A DNA stretch of 64,000 nucleotides from Allolobophora icterica (lineage: Eukaryota > Annelida > Clitellata > Crassiclitellata > Lumbricidae). Shown piece after piece: positions 33,298 to 45,731 of this stretch. The notes beneath the pieces are model-generated. The model was not told the DNA's origin. It worked only from the letters and a program-made list of their open reading frames with translations, and searched no databases. Positions within the stretch are counted from its first letter, which is position 1. Every line of letters begins with the position of its first letter. A program made the translations under genes and the position numbers. The stretch spans positions 25,567,440-25,631,439 of the forward strand of contig OY744612.1 of NCBI GenBank assembly GCA_963556255.1, written 5' to 3'.

Positions 33298-35100
33298 TGT
33301 ACATCAACATGTGTATTGTGTAACTAAGATCATGTGGTAACTAACATCAGTTGCTTTTTTAATGCTCGGATATCGAAATAAATTGCAGTGTGTGGTGCAA
33401 TCTCTACTGCAATAATTTAGTCTTTGTAGTTCGAATATTGTATAGTGTTGAAGAAATGCTTCCGTCAAGAAATCAATCTGGTAAATGAAACCAAATTTCA
33501 AGAGTGTAAATATTTGGGTCTGGTCTTGGAAATACAGCTTCTGAATATATTTACATTTAAATCCAAATTACAGTAGTTTCCTTCCCTGCCATCTGTCCTT
33601 ATAATTCCCTACTGATCAACTAAATGTCATTATAATTCCCTACTGATCAACTAAATGTCATTATAATTCCCTACTGATCAACTAAATCACAGAGACAAGT
33701 TTATCTTTGGGGACATTAATTATCGAGTATTGCTCTAAATCATATCAGACAAATGGTATTATAATCCATGTACTTTGGTATTGTCTAATTCGTATTGATG
33801 GTGTTTCCTACTTCTCTCCATACTTCACTTTTTCCTGAATGGTATTGTTTCCATTTTCTTTTCTCTCAAGAACATATGCTGCTAATTTAACATGCTAAAA
33901 TATGAATGCATGAACATCTTGTTATTCTAGTTTCAATGAAAGGGAGAGACTTACTGTACAAAAACATTGTTTTTTGCGAATTTTGTTTTCATGCATCTAT
34001 GTGTATTGTAATCAAAGCACAGCTTCTTTTCTTCTTGCTGAGAAGTTCATTGAAGCCAAGTCGGTTTGAAAGACACACGAAAGGCTGAGATCGACAGCTG
34101 GAAGTTTTGTAATAATCCAGTTTTATTGAGGAATATGTGAAATTATTACAGAATTTGATAACTTTACTAACTGATAAGATATAACTATATATAGCTAACA
34201 GATTATTCAACGTCTCCGTCTTGTTTCAGGGCAGAACGCCTCGAGTCTTGTCTGGTTGTCGCCTGTTAACTATTTTAGAAGACTGCCCATACTAAGTTGC
34301 TAACTGTACAAAAGTAGACTATGCTACGCCTAAGATGCTCAGTAGAAACCAATCACACTGACATCCATTTGTCCTATTCGCTGTCTCTTTAAATCAGTAA
34401 TATGATGAAACTGCTACAGCGTGGATGATTTAATGTCATAGGCCCATGATAGGCAAAAGTCTTGTGTACTGTAGTAGTTTCTCTGCTGTCATTCTGCCTT
34501 CACGCACTACATGTTTTAGTATTAACTAAATTGCTATCTATTATTGAAGACTAGAAACCACGAAGAAAACGAAATAAATTAACGTGACTATAACGTACCT
34601 CAAGTATAACGACAATGCACGGATACAAGCAAATCATAAAATTATTGAAAGATTATTGCAAAACTTTTTAACATGGAAGTCACCTCCGGCCTGCATTAAA
34701 ACAGTTGAAAGCGACGAGTGCTGAGAATAACATAGCCAACGCTTTCAGAGGACATTTCGGACTCGGTCTTGGAGGCCAACAATATTGGTCTTGTCTTGGA
34801 GACCCTAAATCCTAAGTGATGGTCCTGTAGACTCAAGATGTCGGTCTCGTCTTGGACTTCTGTATGAACGTCTCAGGCTCGTCTTGATCTCGGGGTGGCA
34901 ACTTTGGTCTCGTCTCGTTCTGAGGGGTCTCGTGGGCATCTCTGATAGTATGTCTCTGATTGTATGTCTCTGATAGTATGTCTCTGATACTAAATGTTAT
35001 ATAGAAATATAGCTTTACTACCGATTTAATTGTACATTTAATAGAATGATTACACTTCCGGTAAAATTTTTAGTTGTCAGTTTGTAGTTTAAATCTACAT
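33298..35100. other. Intergenic, short tandem repeats only
   Basis: There is a three-copy 31-bp tandem repeat ('ttataattccctactgatca' core) at 33599-33687. A diverged 'ggtctcgtcttgg' stretch at 34757-34935 recalls the subterminal repeats of the hAT at 26918. A 16-bp triplicate ('tctctgatagtatg') lies at 34942-34990. I see no gene. Confidence 0.5.
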
Positions 35101-35163
35101 TTAACACTTTAACGACGCGCTGCATTGGTTTCCCAGTCGCCTTTAGTGTCGTTAAAGTGTTAA
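35101..35163. mobile_element. Tiny TTAA-flanked palindrome, piggyBac-like
   Basis: TTAA (35101-35104) + CACTTTAACGACGC, a 27-base middle, then its near-perfect inverse + TTAA (35160-35163). TTAA duplication is specific to piggyBac-type transposition. The element is only 55 bp. It would also fold into a stable hairpin. Confidence 0.6.
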
Positions 35164-36825
35164 GTGAGTGGAATCATATCATTTTGCTGTAATAGTTTAA
35201 AAACAATTTTCTTTGGGCAAACTTGTTCACTTGTTCATCTTGGTAACATTTTTAATGTCGTAAAGCTGCCAATCTCTTCATGTATTTGAAAGTGATCGAT
35301 TTCTTAACATTAACATTCACAGTATTACATTGTTAGCAGAACTTGATCGGCTGAAATCATTCCTCTGATATCTAGTTTTCATTACAATACATGAATGTTA
35401 CTTGAAGAAATCTGTTTTGACAGAATGTTTAAACTTGTATTTCAAATTTTATCATACAGCCTAGTTAAATTTGTTTTAATGCACTGCTGCTTGTTTTGTA
35501 CTTTCAGTTTGCTTACGATTTCTTATAATTTCATTAATTTGTCTTGCTGTACCGTTCTTATGTATTGCTTTGCTGTTTGCAAGAGACTGGAATGTTGACA
35601 GCGCTGCACGAGGGACACACTTGTCTAGAGTGCCTAAATGATCAAAAACTCATGTGTGTTTGGATGTATATTAGGATGGTGTGAAAAAAATGAAGTTAGC
35701 ATTTCAGGATCGGCAGTGTGTGCAAAAGTTATTGTTCACAGTAGCCTGCATGTAAGACAATACTGGATTTGGTTAAATCCCTTAGGTGTCCCAAATCCAC
35801 CATAAAAACACGAAATGCCAAAATTTACACGGACGGCCTGAATTTTGTTATACTAACAATGTGATGTTTTTTCACATTTGTAATTTTATTTTGGTGATGT
35901 CTTTTGTAAGTGTATTGAAGACTGAAAGGTAGAATGTAAGAAGGGCAAGTAAAAGCCAAAAACAATATAAACTAGTAGGCTGGTGTTGTCCAGTATTTTG
36001 TGTTCCTTCAGAGTTGTCTCAAACGGTGCTTCCGACATGTGCTGACATGTTCAAGTTCTTCCTGTTAATTCATAATGAAGATGGTATTGTCTGAACATGA
36101 TCGCCAAAGAACATGTTACAGTTGTCTAAAAATCAAATTCAAAATACAACATGAAGCAATACGATATGACTTGCAAGCAACAGACAAGCACAGAATTTTG
36201 TTAGCAGTTCTGAACAATCTTGAATGAACTATTGGAACTGGTTTTTGATTAGCAACTGCTCATGGCATTCCCCAGCAGCTATAGCTTGACATAACTGTAT
36301 GTTGTACAGATACTTCTATTTGGTACATAGGTGAATAAAGTGGTTAAAAAGCAATTTATGAAGTCTTTTGCTGGAATAAAGTTACGAGTACATGTACAAT
36401 ATCACATGTTTTTGTTATCTAATAAAGATATATTTAACACTATAACATGTGGCATTTCTAAGCGGGGAAAGACATTATCCAAGTACGTGCCTACTCCTAA
36501 ACGATGTGAATTAATACAAAAACTTACCCACTCCCATTCTTAAGAATAATAGTAGGCCCTATCATCTCATGCTTCAGTATTGGTCAATTTTATATTCACA
36601 ATTTTACATTCGCACACGTTATAAAGAGGACACTTTAGCATAAAGCTAAGTCTATGACAGAGAAATGAGTGCAATGTTTAAAAAAAATGCTTATCTACGG
36701 TGTCCAACTGATCAGAAACATTTGATGTGGTTACAGAAAGCCTTTGCTTATCCCCACAGGATGGAGGACACCCAGAACTTGAGGACAGATGACATAACAA
36801 CGTTTGCATGTCTGTGACTGCATAT
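35164..36825. other. Intergenic, nothing recognised
   Basis: AT-rich sequence with short ORFs only. Confidence 0.5.
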
Positions 36826-37163
36826 TTATGGAAGAGGACGAAGAAGAGCAGTCCTTAAGCTAGGCCTTGGGCAGCAATGGGTATGGACTTGTGTTAGCGA
36901 AGTTAGTGAAGTGTTAGCGAAGTTAGTGAAGTGTTAGCGACTTCATTTTCTTAGCCTGGCTTATGAGGGCGGGTGGCCAGTCCTCTACCTCGCCGTCTCA
37001 TCTTCCCACCGACAGTGTATGGTCAGTGCACTCATTATAGCTGAGTTGGCTAAGAGGCACAGGTGTTGCAGAAATCGAGAAACAAATTTCTGCCCTCGCG
37101 GGATTTGAACTCCAACTTCTCGGTTGACAGTGCAGCATGCTAACCACTAGACTATTGTGCACT
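36826..37163 (-). mobile_element. SINE family C, full length
   Basis: The minus-strand tRNA-like head at 37090-37160 has a B box on the complement of 'gggatttgaactcc'. The body matches 300-608. It contains a local 22-bp tandem duplication ('gtgttagcgaagttagtgaa') at 36891-36945. Confidence 0.7.
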
Positions 37164-37184
37164 CGTAAGATAACAGATGGTGGC

Positions 37185-37390
37185 ATATTGGATAACATCT
37201 GGCGTAGAGTGCGAGAGGTACAGAGATCGAGTCCCATAGGCGGACATGCTTTGTAGGCTGCAATTTGCGCCGTGTATTGCAGGCTGTCTGTTATGTTAGT
37301 AGTTAAGATTTATCGCATAACATGTACATGTACAGCGCAGTGCGTTTGCAGGCGCTTAATTAAAGAATAAATATTATTATTATTATTATT
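37185..37390 (+). mobile_element. Diverged SINE (family A tail)
   Basis: It shares the 3' tail 'cagtgcgtttgcaggcgctt' and a final (ATT)n with 4666-4994 and 62428-62752. The 5' half is diverged but keeps 'gagatcgagtccc' as a B-box relic. Confidence 0.6.
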
Positions 37391-37430
37391 GATTGTAGAT
37401 GAAGCAAAATATTTGGCTAAGATATTTGGC

Positions 37431-37488
37431 TACTATTCGGAGCGCCTCTGAATAGTTGCCTTGAAGAGCGCGCTATATAAATGTCTAG

Positions 37489-37557
<69 letters not shown>
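37431..37557 (+). repeat. SINE fragment and (GATT)n microsatellite
   Basis: 'gagcgcctctgaatag...agcgcgctatataaat' is the inverse of the SINE end at 60672-60715. It runs directly into about 17 GATT units (37488-37556), a normal SINE-tail expansion. Confidence 0.75.
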
Positions 37558-37623
37558 GGTGAAGTGAGGTATTACGTAAATGCTCCTTTATTAAATTAAA
37601 CTTTAAGAGGTCTTGCCTGTCCA

Positions 37624-37791
37624 CAGAGGCGTCTACACCATAGAAACCTTGGAGCAAATGCTCCATCCAAAAAATGGGGGGAGGAGATCTGTCAGTGTGT
37701 GTGCCACAATTTTAGAGGGGGGAAGGAAGGGGAAGGGGAAGAAGAGGGGGAAGGTGCTCCAATGACTTAGAGGGGGCGGTAGACGCCCCTG
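37624..37791. mobile_element. Non-autonomous hAT-type element, 168 bp
   Basis: It starts CAGAGGCGTCTACACC and ends GGTAGACGCCCCTG, with the perfect 8-bp duplication cctgtcca (37616-37623, 37792-37799). The interior is G/A-rich with no ORF. Confidence 0.88.
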
Positions 37792-38724
37792 CCTGTCCAT
37801 GACTGGCTTGAAGAGATTGAAGCACATGACATGCAGTGACCACAGCAGTCTAACAAATAATGAAACTTTGGTCAACTTCACATGACGCAGTACTTCTAGA
37901 CTTCTAGTAAATGGCACATAACTGTTTTTCTGCCTTCACAACTGAAATATGTTTACTATGAGGTATGGGAGCTTTACATTACTTAACAATTGAAATATAT
38001 ATGTACAATCACTGGCATCACTGGCACGTGCGCTTTACTGTTAAATTGCAACTGAAACACGTAGGCCCTATATCAAATCGAGTTTAGGAGTTTTACTGTT
38101 ACATTACATGTGTATCAGATCAAATACTTCTCATGACTAGTGAAACTGATCTGTATTTATAATTGTCAAATTTCTTGTCACGACCCCACTATTTTAACCT
38201 GGTCTTGGCATGACTCGATTTGACCCCACGTCAGTTTTGCAATTCTGATACCTCTGTTCTCTCTCCTACTATATCAAGAGGCCAGAAAACTCTAAGACAA
38301 GCCAATCAATTGATTATGGAGTTAAAACTGATGATAATATTGAAGTTCAGTTTCATTTAATTTTCACAACTTAGCTTTGCCTATAGTGGAAGCCTGACTA
38401 TAGAAGTTTTAAGGTAAGATAAACCTTTTATTTACATGTAGACTTTCACTAGACAACGCTATGCCCTTAGCAGTGACATTCTGTTCGGTTCAAAGGATCT
38501 TCTCATATGTCAACCATAAAAACAATTTCTGTAATGTACACAATTAAAATACAGTCTGAAAGGCACGTGCAACGACCTCATAATGCTCGACCAGTAATGT
38601 TACTGCTTGAATCAGTTAACAGAAGAAACTTCAGATCTATGCAGTCTACAGTAAGAAGTTCGTTTAAATCCATGCGGTTACTGAGAGCATAATTTAGTCA
38701 TAATCTTGGCAGAGGGTTTCAAAC

Positions 38725-39003
38725 CACCGGACAATCGGCATCCAACCAAACTGTTCTACTCGATCATCCTTTCTCACTCTTTCGGATCTGACCCCATACT
38801 CATCTCAAGTTGTCCAACCGATCCATAATAATACCACACTGCACCTCGACTCTGGAATGATCTCCCTCTGAAACCCACAAATTTTCTGTTTCCCTGCCAG
38901 TATTGCCGCTCACCCATCGTTATCTATCTCAGGCTCCTCTATCCATACCTCTGTATACAGGCTTTCCACTGAAAATTGGCCTCATCTCTTCAAGAATTCC
39001 TAC
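38725..39003 (+). pseudogene. LINE ORF 3' end, left half
   Basis: The broken frame contains a 'RLWNDLPLKP' motif (38850-38880) and a final 'SLQEFL'-like end, typical of the C terminus of CR1/L2-type ORF2. It continues at 39291 after an inserted SINE. Confidence 0.6.
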
Positions 39004-39290
39004 CATGCGGGGAGATGGATGAATGGTAACACGCTGGAACGAAGATCAGAAGGATACGGGTTCGATACCCGCTAACTTCATAAGGTTGGCTCAGCCTTGG
39101 ACTCGCTAGAGGGCGACTGTAAAATTGAGCGGTAGAACAGATGGGCGCCTTTGCTTGGCTGCCGTATACAGTAACTTTATATTCGACTCCTGTAAAACTT
39201 GTATCATCTGTTACTACAATATCATGTAAGGCGTTGCTGAGCACAGGCTGAATGGCGCCATAGCAAGTGCGGTGCGATGATGATGATGAC
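39004..39290 (+). mobile_element. SINE family B inserted in a LINE relic
   Basis: The tRNA-like head includes 'gatgaatggtaacacgctgg' as A box and 'gggttcgatacccgc' as B box. The body shares 'attcgactcctgtaaaac' with family A, and the end is GAT-rich. Short direct repeats (accat/acccat) flank it. Confidence 0.75.
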
Positions 39291-39515
39291 CCATCTGATA
39301 CTGTAACCTACCCAGCTTTCTCGACCTAAAGTTTAAACGAAACAACCTTAAGCAGCGCCTCCGCCTCCTCTCTCTGGTCTCTCTTGCAACCGAACATGAA
39401 TCTCCAATTGATATCTCCGGAAAACCCCGCTGACTTGACGTAGCGCTCGTAAATAATCTGATGTCCTTAAGCTTAGCTGTCAAGTGGCGCTTTACAAATC
39501 AAATCTGTTGTTTAC
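39291..39515 (+). mobile_element. LINE 3' tail, right half
   Basis: The end 'gacttgacgtagcgctcgta...agtggcgctttacaaatc' matches tails at 10262-10320 and 49965-50035. It is the continuation of 38725-39003. Confidence 0.6.
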
Positions 39516-39669
39516 GAGTACATAAATTCACAGCTCTTCTTGATAAAACATTACCATGCATTAGTCTCCGTGAACCCAGAATTTGCCGAGAGAGTCGTGG
39601 AAATTCGATGCTTCGTGTTAAATTTCATCGCTTTTCCTATCAGCATCTAGGCATCTATGGAAATTAGTC

Positions 39670-39900
39670 TGGAACAGCCAGTCTTTCCCCATCGAGCGAG
39701 CCGCCCCGACGCACCGAGCGACGGGCGCCCGGGCGCGAGCGACGATCGAGCGCAGGCCGTCGATGGTGGAGGCAGTGGTTATATCGACGACGCTGGTGTA
39801 TAAAGGTGCGAACACTGGACCTCGCAGATACATATCAGTCCGTGTAAAGGAAGAAGGCAGGAAGGCAGAAGGGAAGGAGGCTTAGCAGCTGTCTGTAACC
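39670..39900 (+). promoter_or_regulatory. CpG-rich promoter with TATA box for the alpha-2/delta gene
   Basis: 39690-39800 is the most CpG-dense part nearby ('gccccgacgcaccgagcgac' and on). TATAAA lies at 39799-39804, giving a start site near 39828-39835 and a 5' UTR of about 70 bases before the ATG at 39901. The ATG context is aaccATGa. Confidence 0.6.
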
Positions 39901-40007
39901 ATGAACGGTCCACTGCTTCTCTTGAGACCATGTCTGTTGTTGCTGCTGCTGTCAGGCGTTTTCTTAGTTCCGTTTGGCAATTGTTGGCTGCCAACGCCGA
40001 TTGAACG
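39901..40007 (+). CDS. cacna2d: Calcium channel alpha-2/delta subunit, exon 1 (signal peptide)
   Basis: The ATG is followed by a Leu-rich signal peptide (PLLLLRPCLLLLLLSGVFLV) and a likely cleavage near GNCW. The exon ends in 'gaacg' before donor GTAAGT with two bases of a codon (CG), completed by G at exon 2 to give Arg. The family protein is an extracellular, membrane-attached subunit that brings voltage-gated Ca2+ channels to the membrane. The identification rests on the combination of exons 1-3. Confidence 0.75.
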
Positions 40008-40271
40008 GTAAGTGCCGTTACCATTTTCGCCAGAAATCGTTCGAGAGGGTTATTGATTTCTGCGAAGTATACGAGGTTTGGATCATATGTGACCAGTGCG
40101 TGAGAGAGAGCTGATGAATGGATGGATGGATGGTGACCCTTCGTCTTCCTCTGTTAATGTCTGTCTTATTTAACAGTACACTTCGTCTCTCTGTGTCTTC
40201 TTGACTCAGTTTGGTTAGAAGTGCAAAGCATGCCGTTGCTTTACCATAACCCCATTGTAGATAGCATTCTG

Positions 40272-42895
40272 CTCTGGCTGAAGTTTGTTCAACGCACCAG
40301 CTAGGCTACCTAAGGTTCAACGTATGCAGCTAGGCTAAGGTTCAACGTATGCAGCTAGGCTATCTAAGGTTCAACGTATGAAGCTAGGCTATCTGAGGTT
40401 CAACGTACCAGCTAGTCTATCTAAAGTTCAACATACCAGCTAGGCTATCTAAGGTTAAACATACCAGCTAGGCTATATGAGGTTCAACGTACCAGCTAGG
40501 CAATCTAAGGTTCAACATACCAGCTAGGCTATCTATAGGTTTAACGTACTAGCTAGGCTTTCTAAGGTTCAACGTACCAGCTAGGCTTTATGAGGTTCAA
40601 CGAATAGCTAGGCTATCCAGGGTTCAACATACCAGCTAGGCTATCTAAGGTTTAACGTACTAGCTAGGTTCAACGTACCAGCTAGGCTATCTAAGGTTCA
40701 ACGTACCAGCTAGGCTATCTGAGGTTCAACATACCAGCTAGGCTCTCTAAGGTTCAACCTACCAGCTAGGCTATTTATAGGTTTAACGTACTAGCTAGGC
40801 TTTCTAAGGTTCAATGTACCAGCTAGGCTATCTGGGGTTCAACGTACTAGCTAGGCTATCTAAGGTTCAACGTACCAGCTAGGCAATCTAAGGTTCAACA
40901 TACCAGCTAGGCTATATGAGGTTCAACATACCAGCTAGGCTATCTATAGGTTTAACGTACTATCTAGGCTCTCTAAGGTTCAACGTACCAGCTAGGCTAT
41001 CTGGGGTTCAACGTACTAGCTAGGCTATCTAAGGTTCAACGTATGAAGCTAGGCTATCTGAGGTTCAACGTACCAGCTAGTCTATCTAAAGTTCAACATA
41101 CCAGCTAGGCTATCTAAGGTTAAACATACCAGCTAGGCTATATGAGGTTCAACGTACCAGCTAGGCAATCTAAGGTTCAACATACCAGCTAGGCTATCTA
41201 TAGGTTTAACGTACTAGCTAGGCTTTCTAAGGTTCAACGTACCAGCTAGGCTTTATGAGGTTCAACGAATAGCTAGGCTATCCAGGGTTCAACATACCAG
41301 CTAGGCTATCTAAGGTTTAACGTACTAGCTAGGTTCAACGTACCAGCTAGGCTATCTAAGGTTCAACGTACCAGCTAGGCTATCTGAGGTTCAACATACC
41401 AGCTAGGCTCTCTAAGGTTCAACCTACCAGCTAGGCTATCTATAGGTTTAACGTACTAGCTAGGCTTTCTAAGGTTCAATGTACCAGCTAGGCTATCTGG
41501 GGTTCAACGTACTAGCTAGGCTATCTAAGGTTCAACGTACCAGCTAGGCAATCTAAGGTTCAACATACCAGCTAGGCTATATGAGGTTCAACATACCAGC
41601 TAGGCTATCTATAGGTTTAACGTACTATCTAGGCTCTCTAAGGTTCAACGTACCAGCTAGGCTATCTGGGGTTCAACGTACTAGCTAGGCTATCTAAGGT
41701 TCAATGTGTGAAGTTAGGCTATCTAAGGTTCAACGTACCAGCTAGGCTATCCAAGATTCAACGTACCAGCTAGTCTATCTAAGATTCAACGTATGCAGCT
41801 AGGCTTTCTAAGGTTCAACGTATGAAGCTAGGCTATCTGAGGTTCAACGTACCAGCTAGTCTATCTAAAGTTCAACATACCAGCTAGGCTATCTAAGGTT
41901 AAACATACCAGCTAGGCTATATGAGGTTCAACGTACCAGCTAGGCAATCTAAGGTTCAACATACCAGCTAGGCTATCTATAGGTTTAACGTACTAGCTAG
42001 GCTTTCTAAGGTTCAACGTACCAGCTAGGCTTTATGAGGTTCAACGAATAGCTAGGCTATCCAGGGTTCAACATACCAGCTAGGCTATCTAAGGTTTAAC
42101 GTACTAGCTAGGTTCAACGTACCAGCTAGGCTATCTAAGGTTCAACGTACCAGCTAGGCTATCTGAGGTTCAACATACCAGCTAGGCTCTCTAAGGTTCA
42201 ACCTACCAGCTAGGCTATCTATAGGTTTAACGTACTAGCTAGGCTTTCTAAGGTTCAATGTACCAGCTAGGCTATCTGGGGTTCAACGTACTAGCTAGGC
42301 TATCTAAGGTTCAACGTACCAGCTAGGCAATCTAAGGTTCAACATACCAGCTAGGCTATATGAGGTTCAACATACCAGCTAGGCTATCTATAGGTTAAAC
42401 GTACTATCTAGGCTCTCTAAGGTTCAACGTACCAGCTAGGCTATCTGGGGTTCAACGTACTAGCTAGGCTATCTAAGGTTCAATGTGTGAAGTTAGGCTA
42501 TCTAAGGTTCAACGTACCAGCTAGGCTATCCAAGATTCAACGTACCAGCTAGTCTATCTAAGATTCAACGTATGCAGCTAGGCTTTCTAAGGTTCAACGA
42601 ACTAGCTAGGCTATCTAAGGTTCAACGTACCATCTAGGCTTTATGAGGTTCAACGAATAGCTAGGTTATTCAGGGTTCAACATACCAGCTAGGCTATCTA
42701 AGGTTTAACGTACTAGCTAGGTTCAACGTACCAGCTAGGCTATCTAAAGTTCAACGTACCAGCTAGGCTATCTAGGGTTCAACATACCAGCTAGGCTCTC
42801 TAAGGTTCAACGTACCAGCTAGGCTATCTAAGGGTCAACATACCAGCTAGGCCATCTAAGGTTTAACGTATCAGCTAGGCTATCTAATGTTCAAC
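40272..42895. repeat. 28-bp satellite array with higher-order blocks
   Basis: About 90 copies of a unit like 'ggttcaacgtaccagctagg' plus 'ctatctaa' lie in intron 1, starting 265 bp after exon 1. A distinctive variant order (beginning gtatgaagctaggctatctg) recurs at 40376, 41041 and 41820, giving blocks of 665 and 779 bp, which points to block duplication. It is non-coding. Confidence 0.95.
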
Positions 42896-43114
42896 ACTGC
42901 TAGTTTAACATGTGATGTTGTCCAGTTTTTTACTACTGTGGTCGGTCATACTGGAGCTACAGCCAAAAGATCCTTAATTACAAGTCCAGGATCCCCGTCC
43001 TTGGTGAGGATTTATATTGATAGAGGTGTGTAATAAATCATTACTTTACCTTGCCATACCTTGGTAAGGTGGTTAAATCAGTCAATTATCTGCTGTAGAT
43101 GGGAATTATAGTGC

Positions 43115-44247
43115 TTACCTTGTCAAAAGTAAGGTACTCACTCATTTAATACAAGCCTTACTTTACCTTACCTTTCTTACCTGACTTTACCTTACCTTTC
43201 TTAGCTTACTTTACCTTACCTTTCTTAGCTTACTTTACCTTACCTTTCATACCTTACTTTACCTTACCTTTCTTACCTTACTTTACCTTACCTTTCTTAG
43301 CTTACTTTACCTTACCTTTCATACCTTACTTTACCTTACCTTTCTTACCTTACTTTACCTTACCTTTCCTACCTTACTTTACCTTACCTTTCTTACCTTA
43401 CTTTACCTTACCTTTCTTACCTAACTTTGCCTTTACCTTTCTTGCCTTACTTTACCTTACCTTTCATACCTTACTTTACCTTACCTTTCTTACCTTACTT
43501 TACCTTACCTTTCTTAGCTTACTTTACCTTACCTTTCATACCTTACTTTACCTTACCTTTCTTACCTTACTTTACCTTACCTTTCCTACCTGACTTTACC
43601 TTACCTTTCTTAGCTTACTTTACCTTACCTTTCTTAGCTTACTTTACCTTACCTTTCATACCTTACTTTACCTTACCTTTCTTACCTTACTTTACCTTAC
43701 CTTTCTTACCTAACTTTGCCTTTACCTTTCTTGCCTTACTTTACCTTAACTTTCTTACCTTACTTTACCTTACCTTTCTTACCTTACTTTACCTTACCTT
43801 TCTTACCTAACTTTGCCTTTACCTTTCTTGCCTTACTTTACCTTAACTTTCTTACCTTACTTTACCTTACCTTTCTTACCTTACTTTACCTTACCTTTCT
43901 TAGCTTACTTTACCTTACCTTTCTTAGCTTACTTTACCTTACCTTTCTTAACCTTACCTTTCTTACCTTACTTTACCTTACCTTTCATACCTTACTTTAC
44001 CTTACCTTTCTTACCTTACTTTACCTTACCTTTCTTACCTTTCTTTACCTTACCTTTCTTACCTAACTTTGCCTTTACCTTTCTTGCCTTACTTTACCTT
44101 AACTTTCTTACCTTACTTTACCTTACCTTTCTTACCTTACTTTATCTTACCTTTTTTTTTACCTTACTTTACCTTTCCTTTCTTACCTTACTTTACCTTA
44201 CCTTTCTTACCTAACTTTGCCTTTACCCTTCTTACTTTACTTTACCT
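43115..44247. repeat. 24-bp satellite array (accttactttac type)
   Basis: About 47 copies of a C/T/A-rich 24-bp unit occur, all T/C-rich on the plus strand. The 8-codon period gives long artificial ORFs with a repeated PFLPYFTL. Because it is pyrimidine-rich on the sense strand it could create cryptic 3' splice signals within intron 1. Confidence 0.95.
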
Positions 44248-44259
44248 ATGTAATTCACA

Positions 44260-45731
44260 TTGCTAGTTCATCCATAGAAACAAAAACTTGTAGTGAAAAA
44301 AACAGGGCCTATAGGTCCTTATCAGAAAAGTCAAGTACAGTTAACTAATGTCCATCGATTATGGCACAGTCCGGACCAGGGATTCTGAATATGCTTCAAT
44401 TGGGAAGTTGTTGATCAGTCTCTACATGTCTGAAGGAGACGGCCAGCACAGACCATCGCCAGTAACACGAGCATAAACTTCACTTGTGGGCTAGCCGGCG
44501 TACTGTTGAGAAATTCTCAGTAGGTGCTGCAGATATACTGAAAAGGCGTACACGGGCATTTCTTGGCTCTCGGAGGTACGGCCTGGAGCTACATTAGTGC
44601 TACAGCAAAGTGTTGATCTATTGCTGGAGGAGGCAAAGGCATTAATGGATGCATGGTAAGTTCGACGTCGATAGCCCTGCGTTTGACTTCTGTATAAAAT
44701 GTCGTTGAATGCGTGATACTACTATAGTGCTAGACTAGTATACTGGTGGTATCAGCTTCCTCTGGATGCTATTACTTCCTTAAAAACAGAATTCTTATCT
44801 GTTCCCATTCTGTCTCATGTATACTTTGAACACACCCTTAAGAGTGGTGCCTGGTAAGAGCAGATACTAGTGTGGAGTATTCGCGGGCATAAACTGCGTG
44901 GCGTCAACACAGATTGATGTCTAGCGTCAGCCAGTTTTGTCTGATCACTAGAACAGGCCACAGGAATTACCATTAAAGCAATTAATCAAAGCGTCAATTG
45001 CACTGGATTTTCCGCATTATCTTGCAACTGAATTGACGCTAAGCAAGCACTAGAAATGTTGCAAAACCAAGCAACTGGGGTTTATTGTTAGGCAAATACT
45101 GGATTTACCGTGAAAGCAGGCAACTAGAATTGCTGCAAAATCAGTCGACTGGATCTGTGGTAACTAATGGCTAAAGCAGGCAACTCGATTTTACGCAATA
45201 ACAGGGTAGCCTACTTGAATTGCTGTTCAAAAAGGCATCCGGTAATGCCCATAATGCAGGGGACTGAAAAAATGCCGCAACCGTTAGTGCTTGACGTCAT
45301 TGGTGCTGTTCATGGCCATGCGTAGCTTCCGCTGAAGTGATATCACGGCTTTGGTGCTGCTTTCTTCCCTTCTTTTGATTAGTGGCTTTCATCCAAGTGC
45401 CGACGGTCGGGCGTTTCATAACTCCGTAACACTGTTTGGACGACAGAAAGTCAATAAGTTTTTGTGACTGATTTGTAGCGATACATAATTAAAGGGACGA
45501 ACCATAAAGTCGGCCCCTGGGTAAGGCGATGGTGATGGTCGCTTCGTGGGGTAAACGCCTGACCGACTGAATTGGGAAATGAATATACAAGTGGACGAAA
45601 AGACCGGTGGTGCGAATGGTAACTTCTGTTGCGCCGGTGTCTAATGCACAAAGCATCAGCCAATGGCACACCAAAACCAGCCCATAATCAGGTCAATATC
45701 CAGAAGATCAGTCCGTAAGACTGAAGGTAAC
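44260..45731. other. Intron 1 part, degenerate repeats
   Basis: 44945-45240 has four or five diverged copies of a roughly 60-bp unit around 'gcaactagaattgctgcaaa'. I see no exon. Confidence 0.45.

Noticed and set aside
34757..34935. Second copy of the hAT at 26918 with 'ggtctcgtcttgg' repeats
   Set aside because: No inverted ends or target duplication could be found; only loose similarity.
40272..42895. CRISPR array
   Set aside because: The repeats are contiguous 28-bp units without unique spacers, in an animal intron.
43427..44266. Four overlapping ORFs of repeated PFLPYFTL
   Set aside because: A 24-bp satellite has a period of 8 codons and no stop in this frame. The residues only reflect the DNA repeat.
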